NCBI GenBank assembly: GCA_025150425.1
Contig: CP102281.1
Span: 806,001-870,000 of the forward strand
Direction of reading: 5' to 3'
Length of the DNA: 64,000 nucleotides
DNA from: [Eubacterium] siraeum
GTDB lineage: Bacteria > Bacillota > Clostridia > Oscillospirales > Ruminococcaceae
Of this stretch, positions 41,707-51,292 are shown piece by piece (positions within the stretch are counted from its first letter, which is position 1; every line of letters begins with the position of its first letter). The notes under the pieces were generated by a model. It saw nothing but the letters and a program-made list of their open reading frames with translations, ran no database searches and was not told where the DNA came from. The position numbers and the translations under genes were made by a program.

Positions 41707-41715
41707 GGTAAGATA

Positions 41716-42288
41716 ATGGATTGGAAAAGAAACTTTTTAGAATCTTCTTTATTGGGCCAGTCAACAAATAAGAACAACCCAAATGAGGTGCAAGCAAAAT
41801 GCGTTGATTTGGCATATAAGGACATGATGACAGCTGGACGCTACTATAGTGCCTTATTTTTGCATACGCGAGAGGAAATATGTTGTGCTATAAATGAAGC
41901 AATAAAACAATGTGATTATGTCTTTTCAAGAGACTTGATACAAAAGACCTCATTACTATTTTGCAAAGATATAATTGAAAGCGGAAACAAATATGTAACA
42001 GGGTATGGTCTTGCCCAGAAGTTAATAAATATGACATTTAAGTATTTATATGTTTTCAGTGATTTTATTGTTATTGAGCATTCTGTTCCAGATTTTTCGT
42101 TGTGTGATTGTCCTCTTGACAGTATTATTATTGAAAAAGTGCTTATTAAGGATTGCGTTTGGAGCAAGCTTACTGAGCAACAATATCTGGAATGTCAAGC
42201 AAAAATAACAGAACTACTAAATGCAAATTCTTTAGATTTAGAGTTATCAAAGCTTGGCAATCTAGCTTATGACTTTATTAATTGGTAA
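41716..42288 (+). CDS. Unknown island protein
   Basis: A 190-residue AT-rich gene in a two-gene operon with the preceding one (GAGGT overlaps the end of that gene). The protein is soluble and helical, with several cysteines (TREEICCAINEAIKQCDY, SLCDCPLDSIII). FKYLYVFSDF and CVWSKLTEQQYLECQ resemble phrases in uncharacterised proteins of phage and island origin, but I cannot name the family. Together with the small upstream partner it could be a toxin-antitoxin or defence pair; that is only suggested by size and setting. Confidence 0.65.
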   Translation: MDWKRNFLESSLLGQSTNKNNPNEVQAKCVDLAYKDMMTAGRYYSALFLHTREEICCAINEAIKQCDYVFSRDLIQKTSLLFCKDIIESGNKYVTGYGLAQKLINMTFKYLYVFSDFIVIEHSVPDFSLCDCPLDSIIIEKVLIKDCVWSKLTEQQYLECQAKITELLNANSLDLELSKLGNLAYDFINW

Positions 42289-42313
42289 TCGGCAATAATA
42301 CACGATAAAACAA

Positions 42314-42352
42314 AAAGAGCTATCAGACTTTCAAAAAATCTGATAGCTCTTT
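42314..42352. terminator. Bidirectional hairpin at island end, copy 2
   Basis: 14-bp stem AAAGAGCTATCAGA / TCTGATAGCTCTTT. It is the near-duplicate of the hairpin at 40632 and continues with the same TTTACTTTTAC and TTGCC bases. Two TTGCCA-type short repeats follow at about 42378-42393, as often seen near integrase arm sites. Confidence 0.75.
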
Positions 42353-42451
42353 ACTTTTACAATAATTCAAATTATGTTGCCATTTTGTTGCCAAAAAGCA
42401 TATACAATCGGCAAAAGCCCAGTAAAATAAGGCTTTTTCACGGGTGCAAAA

Positions 42452-44011
42452 TCATTCCCACTCAATAGTAGCCGGCGGCTTGCTCGTAATATCGTAACAG
42501 ATTCTGTTGATATTCTTGACCTCGTTTACAATTCTTACGCTTGCCTTCTCAAGCACGTCATAAGGGATCCTTGCAAAGTCGGCGGTCATAAAGTCGCTGG
42601 TCGTAACGCCTCTTAATGCGAGGGTGTAGTCATAAGTTCTGTCGTCGCCCATAACGCCTACCGAGCGCATATTTGTGAGTACCGCAAAGTACTGGTTGAT
42701 GCTGCGGTCAAGTCCTGCGTTTGCGATTTCCTCACGGAAGATGTAGTCTGCGTCCTGAAGGGTTGCCAGCTTTTCACGGGTAATTTCACCGATGATTCTG
42801 ATAGCAAGACCGGGGCCGGGGAACGGCTGACGCCATACGAGGACATCCGATAAGCCAAGCTCGGTGCCGAGCTTTCTTACCTCGTCCTTGAATAGAAGGC
42901 GGAGCGGCTCGATTATCTCCTTGAAGTCAACATAGTCGGGCAGACCGCCTACATTGTGATGTGACTTTATAACTGCGGCATCGCCTGTACCGCTTTCAAT
43001 AACATCGGGGTAAATCGTACCCTGTACAAGAAAATCGACCTTGCCTATCTTCTTCGCTTCTTCCTCAAATACACGGATGAATTCTTCGCCGATGGTCTTT
43101 CTCTTTGTTTCGGGGTCGGATACACCTTCAAGCTTGCCGATAAAACGGTCAGCGGCATTTACTCTGATGAAGTTTACGTCCCAGTCCTTAAACGCCTGCT
43201 CGACCTCGTCGCCCTCGTTCTTTCTCATAAAGCCGTGATCAACGAACACGCAGGTGAGCTGGTTGCCGACTGCCTTTGAAAGCAGTGCGCAGGCTACCGA
43301 GCTGTCAACGCCGCCTGAAAGAGCAAGCAGTACCTTGCCGTCACCGACTTTTTCACGGATCTGCTTTATAGCTTCTTCCGCATAGTTTCTCATTGTCCAG
43401 TCGCCCTTGCAGTGACATACTTTGTAAAGGAAGTTTCCGAGCATATCAAAGCCCTGCTCGGTGTGGTTTACTTCGGGGTGGAACTGTGTAGCGTAAAATC
43501 CCTTTTCAACGTTCTCGATTGCGGCATAGGGGCATTTGTCGCTGTGACCTACAGCCTTGAAGCCGTCGGGGAGAACCTCGATATAATCGTTGTGGCTCAT
43601 CCATACGACAGAGTTTTTCTTAAGACCGTCAAATACGGCACATTCCGTATCAAATTCGCACTCTGTTCTGCCGAATTCTGCGGCGGCGTTTTCGTTTGCC
43701 TTGCCGATAGTACCGCCAAGGCCGTAAACCATAAACTGCGCACCGTAGCAGATACCGAATATCGGTATGCCGAGTTCAAATATTTCTTTTGTCATTCTGG
43801 GGGAGTCGTCAAGATATACGCTTCTCGGACCGCCCGTGAAGATGATGCCCTTAGGATTCTTTGCCTTTATCTGCTCGATAGGTGTCTTGTATGAGATGAC
43901 CTCGCAGTATATGTTATGTTCTCTGACTCTGCGTGCGATAAGCTGATTATACTGACCGCCGAAGTCAATGACGAGTACGAGCTCGTGCTCGCTTGTTGAA
44001 AATTCCGCCAT
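42452..44011 (-). CDS. guaA: GMP synthase (glutamine-hydrolysing)
   Basis: Converts XMP to GMP, 519 aa. The N-terminal class I glutamine amidotransferase has GICYGAQ with the nucleophilic Cys and HPEVNHT with the catalytic His. The ATP pyrophosphatase domain has [16 protein letters not shown], and the dimerisation domain ends KPPATIEWE, the invariant C-terminus. The last codons supply the att sequence of the island, and the gene is intact because the insertion restores them. A promoter lies at 44091-44119. Confidence 0.97.
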   Translation of the reverse strand: MAEFSTSEHELVLVIDFGGQYNQLIARRVREHNIYCEVISYKTPIEQIKAKNPKGIIFTGGPRSVYLDDSPRMTKEIFELGIPIFGICYGAQFMVYGLGGTIGKANENAAAEFGRTECEFDTECAVFDGLKKNSVVWMSHNDYIEVLPDGFKAVGHSDKCPYAAIENVEKGFYATQFHPEVNHTEQGFDMLGNFLYKVCHCKGDWTMRNYAEEAIKQIREKVGDGKVLLALSGGVDSSVACALLSKAVGNQLTCVFVDHGFMRKNEGDEVEQAFKDWDVNFIRVNAADRFIGKLEGVSDPETKRKTIGEEFIRVFEEEAKKIGKVDFLVQGTIYPDVIESGTGDAAVIKSHHNVGGLPDYVDFKEIIEPLRLLFKDEVRKLGTELGLSDVLVWRQPFPGPGLAIRIIGEITREKLATLQDADYIFREEIANAGLDRSINQYFAVLTNMRSVGVMGDDRTYDYTLALRGVTTSDFMTADFARIPYDVLEKASVRIVNEVKNINRICYDITSKPPATIEWE

Positions 44012-44090
44012 TTTCCAGTTTCCTTTCCTTCTTGTCTTTGGGAATCAAGTGCGAAAAACCGCACCGATGGTGATATTACATATTTCTTAA

Positions 44091-44119
44091 AGTATAACAT
44101 ATCCGGACGGCTTTTGCAA
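44091..44119 (-). promoter_or_regulatory. guaA promoter
   Basis: On the minus strand TTGCAA (44114-44119) and TATACT (44091-44096), spacer 17. No purine riboswitch fold is evident in the leader of about 75 bases. Confidence 0.75.
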
Positions 44120-44162
44120 CGGCTTTTTGAAAAAATAAAATCAGTAACGTTTACGAATTATC

Positions 44163-44191
44163 TTGACATTTCCCTTTAAATATGATAAAAT
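44163..44191 (+). promoter_or_regulatory. trxA promoter
   Basis: TTGACA (44163-44168) and TAAAAT (44186-44191), spacer 17, divergent from guaA. Confidence 0.8.
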
Positions 44192-44274
44192 CATATACAG
44201 AATAAGTGCGATAAATTTACGCACTATATTCTTTGGAAAGCAATAAACCGAGAAAATGAAAGGAAGTATCAATT

Positions 44275-44583
44275 ATGAGCCATATAGATGTAACATCGGA
44301 AAACTTCAAGCAGGAGGTTTTACAGTCCGATAAGCCGGTTTTAGTGGATTTCTGGGCATCGTGGTGCGGTCCGTGCAGAATGCTCGGCCCTGTGCTTGAG
44401 GAGCTTGGAGAAGAGCATCCCGAAATCAAGATATGCAAGGTCAATACGGACGATGAACGTGAGCTTGCAATAAGCTTCGGTATAGATTCTATACCCTGCG
44501 TAATATCTTTTAAAGACGGTAAACAAATAGACAAATCGGTAGGTTTTGTCAGCAAGGACAAGTTGCTCGCTTTACTCGACTAA
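44275..44583 (+). CDS. trxA: Thioredoxin
   Basis: Cytoplasmic disulfide reductase, 102 aa, the normal length. The active site is WASWCGPCRM, preceded by DKPVLVDFWA, and the cis-proline loop is DSIPCVISFKDG. That loop carries an extra Cys directly before VISF, in place of the usual Thr after the Pro, which is uncommon in the main thioredoxins. GAAAGGAAG precedes ATG 44275. No thioredoxin reductase gene is adjacent. Confidence 0.93.
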   Translation: MSHIDVTSENFKQEVLQSDKPVLVDFWASWCGPCRMLGPVLEELGEEHPEIKICKVNTDDERELAISFGIDSIPCVISFKDGKQIDKSVGFVSKDKLLALLD

Positions 44584-44774
44584 AACTGCAAAGCAAGACG
44601 GGGAGCGGTTTTACAGTTGCTTAACGCTAACTTGAAAATGGCGTAAATTTTCAGAAAAAAGTGTGATATTTCAATATAAATTTATCAAAAGGTCTTGATT
44701 TTTTTTGAAATTGTGTTACAATATAAGCAAGTCATATAACTCTATGACAAAAAATCACAAGGAGGATCATTCCG

Positions 44775-44945
44775 ATGGCTTATAAAATTTCTGATGATTG
44801 CATCTCTTGCGGCGCTTGCGCTGCTCAGTGCCCCGTTGAGGCAATTTCTGAAGGTGACGGCAAGTACGTTATCGACGCTGACACATGTGTTAGCTGCGGT
44901 GCTTGCGCAGGTGTATGTCCTGTTGGCGCTCCCGCTGAGGAATAA
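44775..44945 (+). CDS. 2[4Fe-4S] ferredoxin
   Basis: A 56-residue clostridial-type ferredoxin. Two clusters of the form CISCGACAAQCP and CVSCGACAGVCP ligate the iron-sulfur centres, each with the trailing Cys-Pro. It begins MAYKISDDC at ATG 44775, with AAGGAGGAT upstream. It serves as low-potential electron carrier for anaerobic oxidoreductases. Its codon use (TGC, GCT rich) fits a highly expressed gene, and it has its own short transcript with a terminator at 44959. Confidence 0.96.
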   Translation: MAYKISDDCISCGACAAQCPVEAISEGDGKYVIDADTCVSCGACAGVCPVGAPAEE

Positions 44946-44958
44946 TTTTAAATCAAGG

Positions 44959-44990
44959 ACAGCCATGAGTTTTCAGCTTATGGCTGTTTT
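44959..44990 (+). terminator. Terminator after ferredoxin
   Basis: ACAGCCAT / ATGGCTGT arms (44959-44966, 44980-44987), extendable with mismatches, followed by TTTTCTTT. Confidence 0.75.
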
Positions 44991-45053
44991 CTTTACTGTT
45001 TGTGAAAACGTTAACACGCAGAAGAATTCTGCAAGTTAAAAGGAGAATCTGAT

Positions 45054-45689
45054 ATGAAGATATATTCGGTAAACGATAAGGAATTTGCCGCATACGGCAA
45101 GGTACATACCGGTTATGACGTAAGCGACCTGCTTTCAGCACTTGACAAAAGCACGCCGTTACCCGACGCTGTAGGATATGTTCCGAGCGAGGCGGCACTT
45201 GAAAATACAAAGCTGTTCGGCCTTTTGCAGAACAACGCATACGGCGGTATGCCTGTTCAGCTCGGCTGGTGCAACGGCCACAACACAAAACTCAACTGCC
45301 TTGAGTATCACCGTGACAGCGAGTTCAACATAGGCTTATACGATTTTGTCCTGCTGGTTGCGAAAGAGGATGATATTGTTGACGGCAAGCTTGATACATC
45401 AAAGGTTATGGCTTTCAAGGCTAAGGCAGGAGATGTTGTCGAGGTTTATGCCACAACACTGCATTACGCTCCCTGCAATGCGACTAAGGACGGATGCTTC
45501 AAGGTGGTCATAGCACTTCCTAAGGGAACAAACGGAGCAAAGCCCAACATTACTCCCGTATATGATGAAGATAAGACGCTCTGGGCTTGCAACAAGTGGT
45601 TACTGGCTCACGCAGAAAGCGATGAGGCAAAGCAGGGCGCTTATGTCGGTCTTACAGGAGAGAACATCGACATTAAGGATATTATATAA
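45054..45689 (+). CDS. DUF4867 family protein (cupin-like)
   Basis: A 211-residue protein that I place in DUF4867 by overall look: MKIYSVNDKEFAAYGKV start, GWCNGHNTKLNCLEYHRDSEFNIG with metal-binding-like His and Glu, and VVEVYATTLHYAPCN. The beta-rich order suggests a cupin-type sugar or metal enzyme. AAAGGAGAAT precedes ATG 45054. It stands alone between the ferredoxin and the convergent ftsH. Reaction unknown; related genes are often linked to carbohydrate use. Confidence 0.75.
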   Translation: MKIYSVNDKEFAAYGKVHTGYDVSDLLSALDKSTPLPDAVGYVPSEAALENTKLFGLLQNNAYGGMPVQLGWCNGHNTKLNCLEYHRDSEFNIGLYDFVLLVAKEDDIVDGKLDTSKVMAFKAKAGDVVEVYATTLHYAPCNATKDGCFKVVIALPKGTNGAKPNITPVYDEDKTLWACNKWLLAHAESDEAKQGAYVGLTGENIDIKDII

Positions 45690-45705
45690 TCCGTTTTTCA
45701 TAAAA

Positions 45706-45740
45706 TCCGTACCGGTTAGCTGCCGGTACGGATTTTTTTG
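45706..45740 (+). terminator. Terminator of the DUF4867 gene
   Basis: Perfect 11-bp stem ATCCGTACCGG / CCGGTACGGAT (45706-45716, 45724-45734) followed by seven T. Confidence 0.9.
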
Positions 45741-45748
45741 TATCTGTA

Positions 45749-45779
45749 AAAAAATCGCTCCCTTGAAAAAGGGAGCGAC
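45749..45779 (-). terminator. Terminator of the ftsH transcript
   Basis: 10-bp stem TCGCTCCCTT / AAGGGAGCGA (45756-45765, 45770-45779), with a run of T on the minus strand (A at 45749-45755). Confidence 0.88.
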
Positions 45780-45792
45780 CGTAAAGATGCTG

Positions 45793-47742
45793 TTATTCGT
45801 TTGTTTCGTTGTTGTTATCGCCGGCAACCTCTGCGGTATCCTCGCAATCGGCAGGAGCGGTATCACTGTTTTCGATGACGGGAGCGGCTGTATTATCATC
45901 AAGCGATTCGCCGTTCATCAGCTTTATGAAATCATCGCCGTCAATCTTCTCATGTTCCATAAGGTAATGAGCGACCTTGTCGAGCTGATCTCTGTGGTTG
46001 AGCAGTATCTGCTTTGCGTTTTCGTAGCTTGTGTCTATAAGTTCACGGATCTCGCCGTCAATTTCTGCCGCAACGTTTTCGGAGTAGTTTCTGCCCTGAG
46101 AATAATCTCTGCCGAGGAATACTTCCGAGTTATCGTGTCCGTATACGATAGGACCGAGCTTTTCAGAGAAGCCGTATCTTGTTATCATACTTCTTGCAAG
46201 GTCTGTAGCACGTTCAATATCGTTGCTTGCGCCTGTCGAGATTTCGTCAAGCACAATCTTTTCGGCAACACGGCCGCCGAGAAGAACAATAATCTCTTCT
46301 TCCATCTGTGTCTTGCTTCTGAAGCTTCTGTCATGCTCAGGGAGCGACATAGTGTAGCCGCCTGCCATACCTCTCGGTATGATTGAAACCTGGTGTACGG
46401 GGTCCTGCGTCTTGCAGTGGAATGTGCAGACAGCGTGACCTGCCTCGTGGAATGCCGTAAGGCGCTTTTCGTCCTCGCTTACAACCTTCGACTTCTTTTC
46501 GGGGCCTGCAACTACCTTGATGGTAGCTTCCTCTATATCAGGCTGAGTGATAGCCTTTCTGTTGTTTCTTGCCGCAAGCAGAGCCGCCTCGTTTACGAGG
46601 TTTGCAAGGTCTGCGCCTGTAAATCCTGCCGTACCCTTTGCTATTGTAGCAAGGCTTATATCGGGAGCGAGCTTTTTATTCTTTGTATGAACACGCAGGA
46701 TAGCCTCTCTGCCCTTGATGTCGGGGTAGCCGACAGTAATCTGTCTGTCAAAACGTCCGGGACGGAGCAGTGCAGGGTCGAGAATATCACGTCTGTTGGT
46801 AGCCGCAATAACTATTACGCCCTGATTATCCGTGAAACCGTCCATCTCAACGAGTAACTGGTTCAGCGTCTGCTCACGCTCATCGTGACCGCCGCCAAGA
46901 CCTGTACCTCTCTGACGGCCTACGGCATCTATTTCATCTATGAAAATTATTGACGGGGTGTGCTTTTTCGCCTGATCGAACAGATCTCTTACACGGCTTG
47001 CACCGACACCGACAAACATTTCAACGAAGTCCGAACCGCTTATTGAGAAGAAGGGAACGTTTGCTTCGCCTGCAACAGCTTTTGCGAGTAATGTCTTACC
47101 TGTACCGGGAGGGCCTAAAAGCAGAACACCGCGCGGTATCTTTGCACCAAGCTCCTGATACTTTCTGGGATTCTTCATGAAATCAACGATTTCGCTCATT
47201 TCTTCCTTTTCTTCTTCGGCACCGGCAACATCGGCAAAGGTTATTTTAGGGCCGTTTGAAGGCTGTGTCCTTGCATTTGCCTTTGAGAACTGCGACATCT
47301 TTCCGCCGCCGCCTGCCTGACGCATTATGACGAATGTAAATCCTATCATCAGTGCAACCATCAGCAGATAAGGCAGGAAGCTCAGCAGGAACGAGTTGTC
47401 TGAAACGGGGTAGAAGTCCTCGACAAGCTGACTGTCGGGATTCTTTTCGTTGTATGCCTTTCTGTAGCCCTGCGTATCCTGTAAGAACAGGCTTACGTTC
47501 GGTACGGAATACTTATACTTCTTTGTGTTGTCGCTTTTCAGGGTGTATTGTAATTCACCCGAACCGAGATCAAGCGTGTAGCCCGATACGTTGTAGTTGT
47601 CAAATTCGCTTATCACCTTTGAGTATGTCGTATGCTCGCCGGGAGTTGCACTCATCTGAAGCATTGTTACCATACCGATAACAAGCAGAACGATAACTGC
47701 AAGGTAAATGAAAACGCCTTTGAATTTGTTGTTCTGATTCAT
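45793..47742 (-). CDS. ftsH: ATP-dependent zinc metalloprotease FtsH
   Basis: Membrane-anchored AAA+ protease for quality control, 649 aa. Two membrane helices (about 9-28 and 115-135) flank a short external domain. The AAA module has [33 protein letters not shown], and the second region of homology [20 protein letters not shown]. The zinc site is HEAGH. A disordered acidic tail ends the protein. ATG 47742 is chosen over an in-frame ATG at 47778 for GGGAAACTG spacing and homology. Confidence 0.97.
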   Translation of the reverse strand: MNQNNKFKGVFIYLAVIVLLVIGMVTMLQMSATPGEHTTYSKVISEFDNYNVSGYTLDLGSGELQYTLKSDNTKKYKYSVPNVSLFLQDTQGYRKAYNEKNPDSQLVEDFYPVSDNSFLLSFLPYLLMVALMIGFTFVIMRQAGGGGKMSQFSKANARTQPSNGPKITFADVAGAEEEKEEMSEIVDFMKNPRKYQELGAKIPRGVLLLGPPGTGKTLLAKAVAGEANVPFFSISGSDFVEMFVGVGASRVRDLFDQAKKHTPSIIFIDEIDAVGRQRGTGLGGGHDEREQTLNQLLVEMDGFTDNQGVIVIAATNRRDILDPALLRPGRFDRQITVGYPDIKGREAILRVHTKNKKLAPDISLATIAKGTAGFTGADLANLVNEAALLAARNNRKAITQPDIEEATIKVVAGPEKKSKVVSEDEKRLTAFHEAGHAVCTFHCKTQDPVHQVSIIPRGMAGGYTMSLPEHDRSFRSKTQMEEEIIVLLGGRVAEKIVLDEISTGASNDIERATDLARSMITRYGFSEKLGPIVYGHDNSEVFLGRDYSQGRNYSENVAAEIDGEIRELIDTSYENAKQILLNHRDQLDKVAHYLMEHEKIDGDDFIKLMNGESLDDNTAAPVIENSDTAPADCEDTAEVAGDNNNETNE

Positions 47743-47822
47743 CAGTTTCCCTTTCTGTCGGTCGTATCTGCATAGCATCCGACCGCCTCTACGGTTATAT
47801 TTTTACAGCCTCGACGTTGCTT

Positions 47823-48362
47823 TCAACGTGCCTCGACCTTAAGCTCACCTATGTAAGGAAGGTTCCTGTAAAGCTGGGCGTAGTCAAGTCCGTATCCTAC
47901 TACGAACACATTGTCAACGTCAAAGCCGATATAATCAGCCTTGATTACTTCTGATTTTCTGACTTTCTTGTTGAGCAGAGTGCATACCTTTATCGACGCA
48001 GGCTCTCTTTCAAGGAAAAGATCCTTTACGAATTTCAGCGTTTTTCCGCTGTCGAGAATGTCCTCGACAAGAATAACGTGTTTGCCCTTTATATCTGCCG
48101 AAATATCCTTAGTCAGTCTTAATTCTCCGGATGTGGTGCCGTTTCCGTAAGACTGAACCGTTACGAAATCCAGCTTTGTATAAAGATCGACATTCTTCAG
48201 CACATCCGAAAGGAACATAAACGAGCCTTTCAGTATGCCTATCACGGTTACTTCTTCGCCCTTATAGTCCTGTGTTATCTGTCTGCCTATTTCCTCAGCT
48301 CTTTTTACAAGCTCCTCGCTCGTAAAAAGTACTCTTTCAATGTCATCATGTATGTTTTTCAC
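47823..48362 (-). CDS. hpt: Hypoxanthine phosphoribosyltransferase
   Basis: Salvages hypoxanthine and guanine with PRPP, 179 aa. The PRPP loop is LVEDILDSGKTL and the flexible loop lies around SYGNGTTSGEL. DYIGFDVDNVFVVGYGLDYAQLYRNLPYIG is the conserved C-terminal block. tilS-hpt-ftsH is the order also seen in Bacillus. Confidence 0.96.
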   Translation of the reverse strand: MKNIHDDIERVLFTSEELVKRAEEIGRQITQDYKGEEVTVIGILKGSFMFLSDVLKNVDLYTKLDFVTVQSYGNGTTSGELRLTKDISADIKGKHVILVEDILDSGKTLKFVKDLFLEREPASIKVCTLLNKKVRKSEVIKADYIGFDVDNVFVVGYGLDYAQLYRNLPYIGELKVEAR

Positions 48363-48400
48363 TACTAATTCTCTCCGTAATCACGTTGTATTAAATAATA

Positions 48401-48432
48401 CATCGCTTATATTAAATAAATGTTAAGCGATG
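48401..48432 (-). other. Hairpin between tilS and hpt
   Basis: CATCGCTTA / TAAGCGATG (48401-48409, 48424-48432), loop of 14, in the 153-base gap. A short T-rich stretch follows on the minus strand; it may attenuate or process the transcript. Confidence 0.45.
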
Positions 48433-48515
48433 AAAACAAAACGGCAATACAGCCATTATAGCACGATTATGCCGAAAAAGCAACGGCGATAATCATTTTT
48501 AAGCTGTTTATCACA

Positions 48516-49490
48516 TTAATTTCGTCTGAATTTCTCACGGTCTGTAACAACAAACAGCTTTTTCTTTCTTATCTGAACAAATCTGAACTGGCACGGATTT
48601 ATCTTTCCCTGTCCGGCTCTTATAATTCCTACGCAGCTTTCAACCGCTTTCATATTCGGCGGTATATCGTTATCCTTGAAAATCATCGTAACGATACGGC
48701 GAAGTATGCACTCATCGGCGGTGCGCAGTATACCGACATCATATTTATTATCGGCGGTGCGAGCCTTTTCCATAAGCTCCGATGCTATTTTGTCAAGATA
48801 CCTGTCATCGTCCGACACAGACTGCGACAACCTGCTTATCGCACTGAAAAGCGAGGGGTTTATTTCCTTCAGCAAAGGCACGACCTTATGTCTTATCTTG
48901 TTTCTTGTATAATCATCGGACAGATTGGTGCTGTCCGTGACATAATCAAGACAGTTTTCACTGCAATAAAGCTCTATATCCTCACGGGTGTTGTATAACA
49001 GCGGACGGATTATATTGTCACGCTTTGCCGGAATTCCGCATATACCCGAGAGTGCAGTGCCTCTGACCATATTTATGAGAATGGTTTCGCAGTTATCCGA
49101 TGCTGTGTGTGCGGTCGCTATCAGCCTGCCCTTGCTTATGCTCTCGAAGAAATCGTACCTTAACCGCCTTGCACATTCCTCAAGGCTGTCGTGCTTTTGC
49201 CGCAAATCGTTTACCTTTATGCTTGCGGTGTACAGCGGAATGTCAAGAAATCTGCACATTCTGCGGACAAACCGCTCATCGCTGTCGCTTTCCTCACCAC
49301 GCAGATTATGATTTACATGGCAGGCGGCAAGCGAAAAGCCGAGTTCGTCTTTCAGCGAATATAAGACATACAGCAAGGCGACGCTGTCTGCGCCGCCGCT
49401 TACCGCCGCAATTACAGTATCGCCCTTATTTATCATCGAATACCGTTCTATAGTATTTTTAACGGAATTTTTTAAATTACTGCTCGGCAT
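48516..49490 (-). CDS. tilS: tRNA(Ile)-lysidine synthase
   Basis: Makes lysidine at position 34 of tRNA-Ile2, 324 aa. The PP loop is VSGGADSVALLYVL; ACHVNHNLRGEESDSDERF and TAHTASDNCETILINMVRGTALSG are conserved. The protein lacks most of the C-terminal domain of the Bacillus enzyme, as short types do. I prefer ATG 49490 with GGAG 7 bases upstream, which overlaps the dnaB stop by 14 bases; in-frame ATGs at 49496 and 49505 are possible. Confidence 0.92.
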   Translation of the reverse strand: MPSSNLKNSVKNTIERYSMINKGDTVIAAVSGGADSVALLYVLYSLKDELGFSLAACHVNHNLRGEESDSDERFVRRMCRFLDIPLYTASIKVNDLRQKHDSLEECARRLRYDFFESISKGRLIATAHTASDNCETILINMVRGTALSGICGIPAKRDNIIRPLLYNTREDIELYCSENCLDYVTDSTNLSDDYTRNKIRHKVVPLLKEINPSLFSAISRLSQSVSDDDRYLDKIASELMEKARTADNKYDVGILRTADECILRRIVTMIFKDNDIPPNMKAVESCVGIIRAGQGKINPCQFRFVQIRKKKLFVVTDREKFRRN

Positions 49491-50829
49491 GGACATACTC
49501 CACATCTGTAAATCTCGTGTACTGACCGTCCCATATCATGTTTACATCGTTGGTTTCACCGTGACGGTTCTTAGCAACGATACACTTACAGGCTCTCTGA
49601 TCCTCTGCCTCTTTGTTATAATAGCTGTCACGGTACAGGAACAGAACTATATCTGCGTCCTGCTCGATAGAACCGGAATCACGCAGGTCTGACAGCATAG
49701 GACGTTTGTCGTCCTTTTTTTCGGCGGAACGTGCAAGCTGTGACAGTACGATTATCGGAACATTAAGTTCCTTCGCCATTATCTTGAGGTTTCGTGTCAT
49801 TTCCGAAATTTCGTTTACACGGTTAAGATCCCTTCTGCCCGAAGAAATAAGCTGAAGATAGTCTATTACTATCAGCCCGAGATTATCGACACGGCGCAGC
49901 TTTGCCTTCATTTCATTGACAGTTATCGCTGAACTGTCGTCTATGTAGATATTCATATTTGACAGTACGAATGCGGCATCGGCAAGATTTCTCCACTGTG
50001 CAGGGTCAAATCTGCCCGTTGACATAAGCTCGCTCGAAATTCTTCCCTCAGAGGACAGCATACGCTTTACAAGCTGTTCTTTTGACATTTCGAGGTTGAA
50101 TACGCAGATAGATTTTTCGGGATGATATTTTGCGACATTTGTCGCCATATTCATAGCGAATGATGTTTTACCCATACCGGGACGTGCCGCAACTATCAGC
50201 AAATCAGATTTATTCAATCCGTGTATGTACTTGTCAAGCGAGGGAAAGCCCGATTTCAGACCTTGTATGCCTTGCTTGTCGGGGTTTGCGCAAAGCTCGG
50301 AAAGCTCGTTGAGAATGCCGACAATGACAGCGTTCAGCCTTGTAAGACCTTTTACCTGGTTCTCGTTTCTTATATCGTATATTCTTTTTTCGGCAAGCTC
50401 AAGCAGAGCGGCAGTGTCCGTCTGTCCTTCGTTTGCATTTTCAAGAATATCGCCTGCTATGCTTATAAGAAGCCGTCTTGTGTACTTATCCTCGACTATT
50501 TCTATATATCTGTCAACGCTTGAGATGCTGGGGACGGTTTCCATCAGCTTTACAAGATAGTTTCTGCCTTCCTCCTGCGACTCGAAAACATTGTTCTTCA
50601 TGCAGTTTTCAAGCACGGTAACAACATCAATATTGTCACTTGCCGCAAACATCTGCATCATAACAGTGTATATATCGGTGTGGACTTTTACATAGAAATG
50701 CTCCGGGTGCAGTTTTGCCGACGCTTTCGGCATATTTGCGTTTCCGTCAAGCAGTATAGCACCCAGTACGGACTGCTCTGCGTCAAGGCTGTACGGAAGA
50801 TTTACCCCCGCAAGCTCCATCTCAGCCAT
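49477..50829 (-). CDS. dnaB: Replicative DNA helicase
   Basis: Hexameric fork helicase, 450 aa. An N-terminal DnaG-binding domain (NLPYSLDAEQSVLGAILLD) precedes the RecA-like motor with AARPGMGKTSFAMNMA, ICVFNLEMSKEQLVKRML, VIDYLQLI and DLRDSGSIEQDADIVLFLYR. It starts inside the rplI stop (TAATG), so the genes are coupled. rplI-dnaB pairing is common in bacteria. Confidence 0.97.
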   Translation of the reverse strand: MAEMELAGVNLPYSLDAEQSVLGAILLDGNANMPKASAKLHPEHFYVKVHTDIYTVMMQMFAASDNIDVVTVLENCMKNNVFESQEEGRNYLVKLMETVPSISSVDRYIEIVEDKYTRRLLISIAGDILENANEGQTDTAALLELAEKRIYDIRNENQVKGLTRLNAVIVGILNELSELCANPDKQGIQGLKSGFPSLDKYIHGLNKSDLLIVAARPGMGKTSFAMNMATNVAKYHPEKSICVFNLEMSKEQLVKRMLSSEGRISSELMSTGRFDPAQWRNLADAAFVLSNMNIYIDDSSAITVNEMKAKLRRVDNLGLIVIDYLQLISSGRRDLNRVNEISEMTRNLKIMAKELNVPIIVLSQLARSAEKKDDKRPMLSDLRDSGSIEQDADIVLFLYRDSYYNKEAEDQRACKCIVAKNRHGETNDVNMIWDGQYTRFTDVEYVHAEQ

Positions 50830-51275
50830 TATTCTTCCTCAACCTTTACACTGAACTGTGCAACGATGCCTGTAAACAGCCTTGCCTCTGCAGTGAATGT
50901 ACCGAATGATTTTATATCGCTTTTTGTAACGATTTTTCTCTTATCAACATCAAAGCCGAAATCACGCTTTATAAGTGCGCTTATATCCTTGCTGGTAACA
51001 GAGCCGAACAGCTTTCCGCCCTGACCTGCTTTTGCCTTGAATGTAAGCACCTTGCCGTCGATAGTATCCTTTATCTTCTTTGCGTTGGCGGCTTCAACAT
51101 CGAGCTTGTGCTGTGCGGACGCCTTCTGTCCTTCAAGGTGGTTAAGATTCTCGTTTGTAGCCTCGACCGCAAGACCCTTCTTTATAAGGCAGTTTCTTGC
51201 ATAAGCGTCCTTTACTTCCTTTACCTCGCCCTTCTTGCCTGAGCCTGCAACGTCCTGTGTGAAAATTACCTTCAT
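50829..51275 (-). CDS. rplI: 50S ribosomal protein L9
   Basis: Structural protein of the large subunit, 148 aa as usual. [36 protein letters not shown] is split as the classic N-terminal domain; the long Ala/Lys helix and the RNA-binding C-terminal domain with [16 protein letters not shown] follow. GAAAGGACG precedes the ATG. Confidence 0.97.
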   Translation of the reverse strand: MKVIFTQDVAGSGKKGEVKEVKDAYARNCLIKKGLAVEATNENLNHLEGQKASAQHKLDVEAANAKKIKDTIDGKVLTFKAKAGQGGKLFGSVTSKDISALIKRDFGFDVDKRKIVTKSDIKSFGTFTAEARLFTGIVAQFSVKVEEE

Positions 51276-51292
51276 TTTATATCGTCCTTTCT

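Larger units (their letters stand above)
28213..42463. mobile_element. Genomic island at the 3' end of guaA (composite)
   Basis: The last bases of guaA contain ATTCCCACTC on the + strand (42454-42463). The same ten bases recur at 40749-40758, and with one change (ATTTCCACTC) at 28213-28222, all in the same orientation. The DNA between is AT-richer and of mobile character. The 3' end of guaA is a known integration hotspot. No tyrosine integrase is left, so the outer island looks decayed. The middle site divides it into 28213-40749 (DUF262 gene plus tet(O) element) and 40749-42463 (three small genes). Confidence 0.65.

Noticed and set aside
44012-44100. Guanine riboswitch before guaA
   Set aside because: The leader is short, and I could not find the conserved junction or paired loops.
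45562-46386. A 274-codon frame running from the DUF4867 gene into antisense ftsH
   Set aside because: It crosses two opposed terminators and lies over two well-supported genes.
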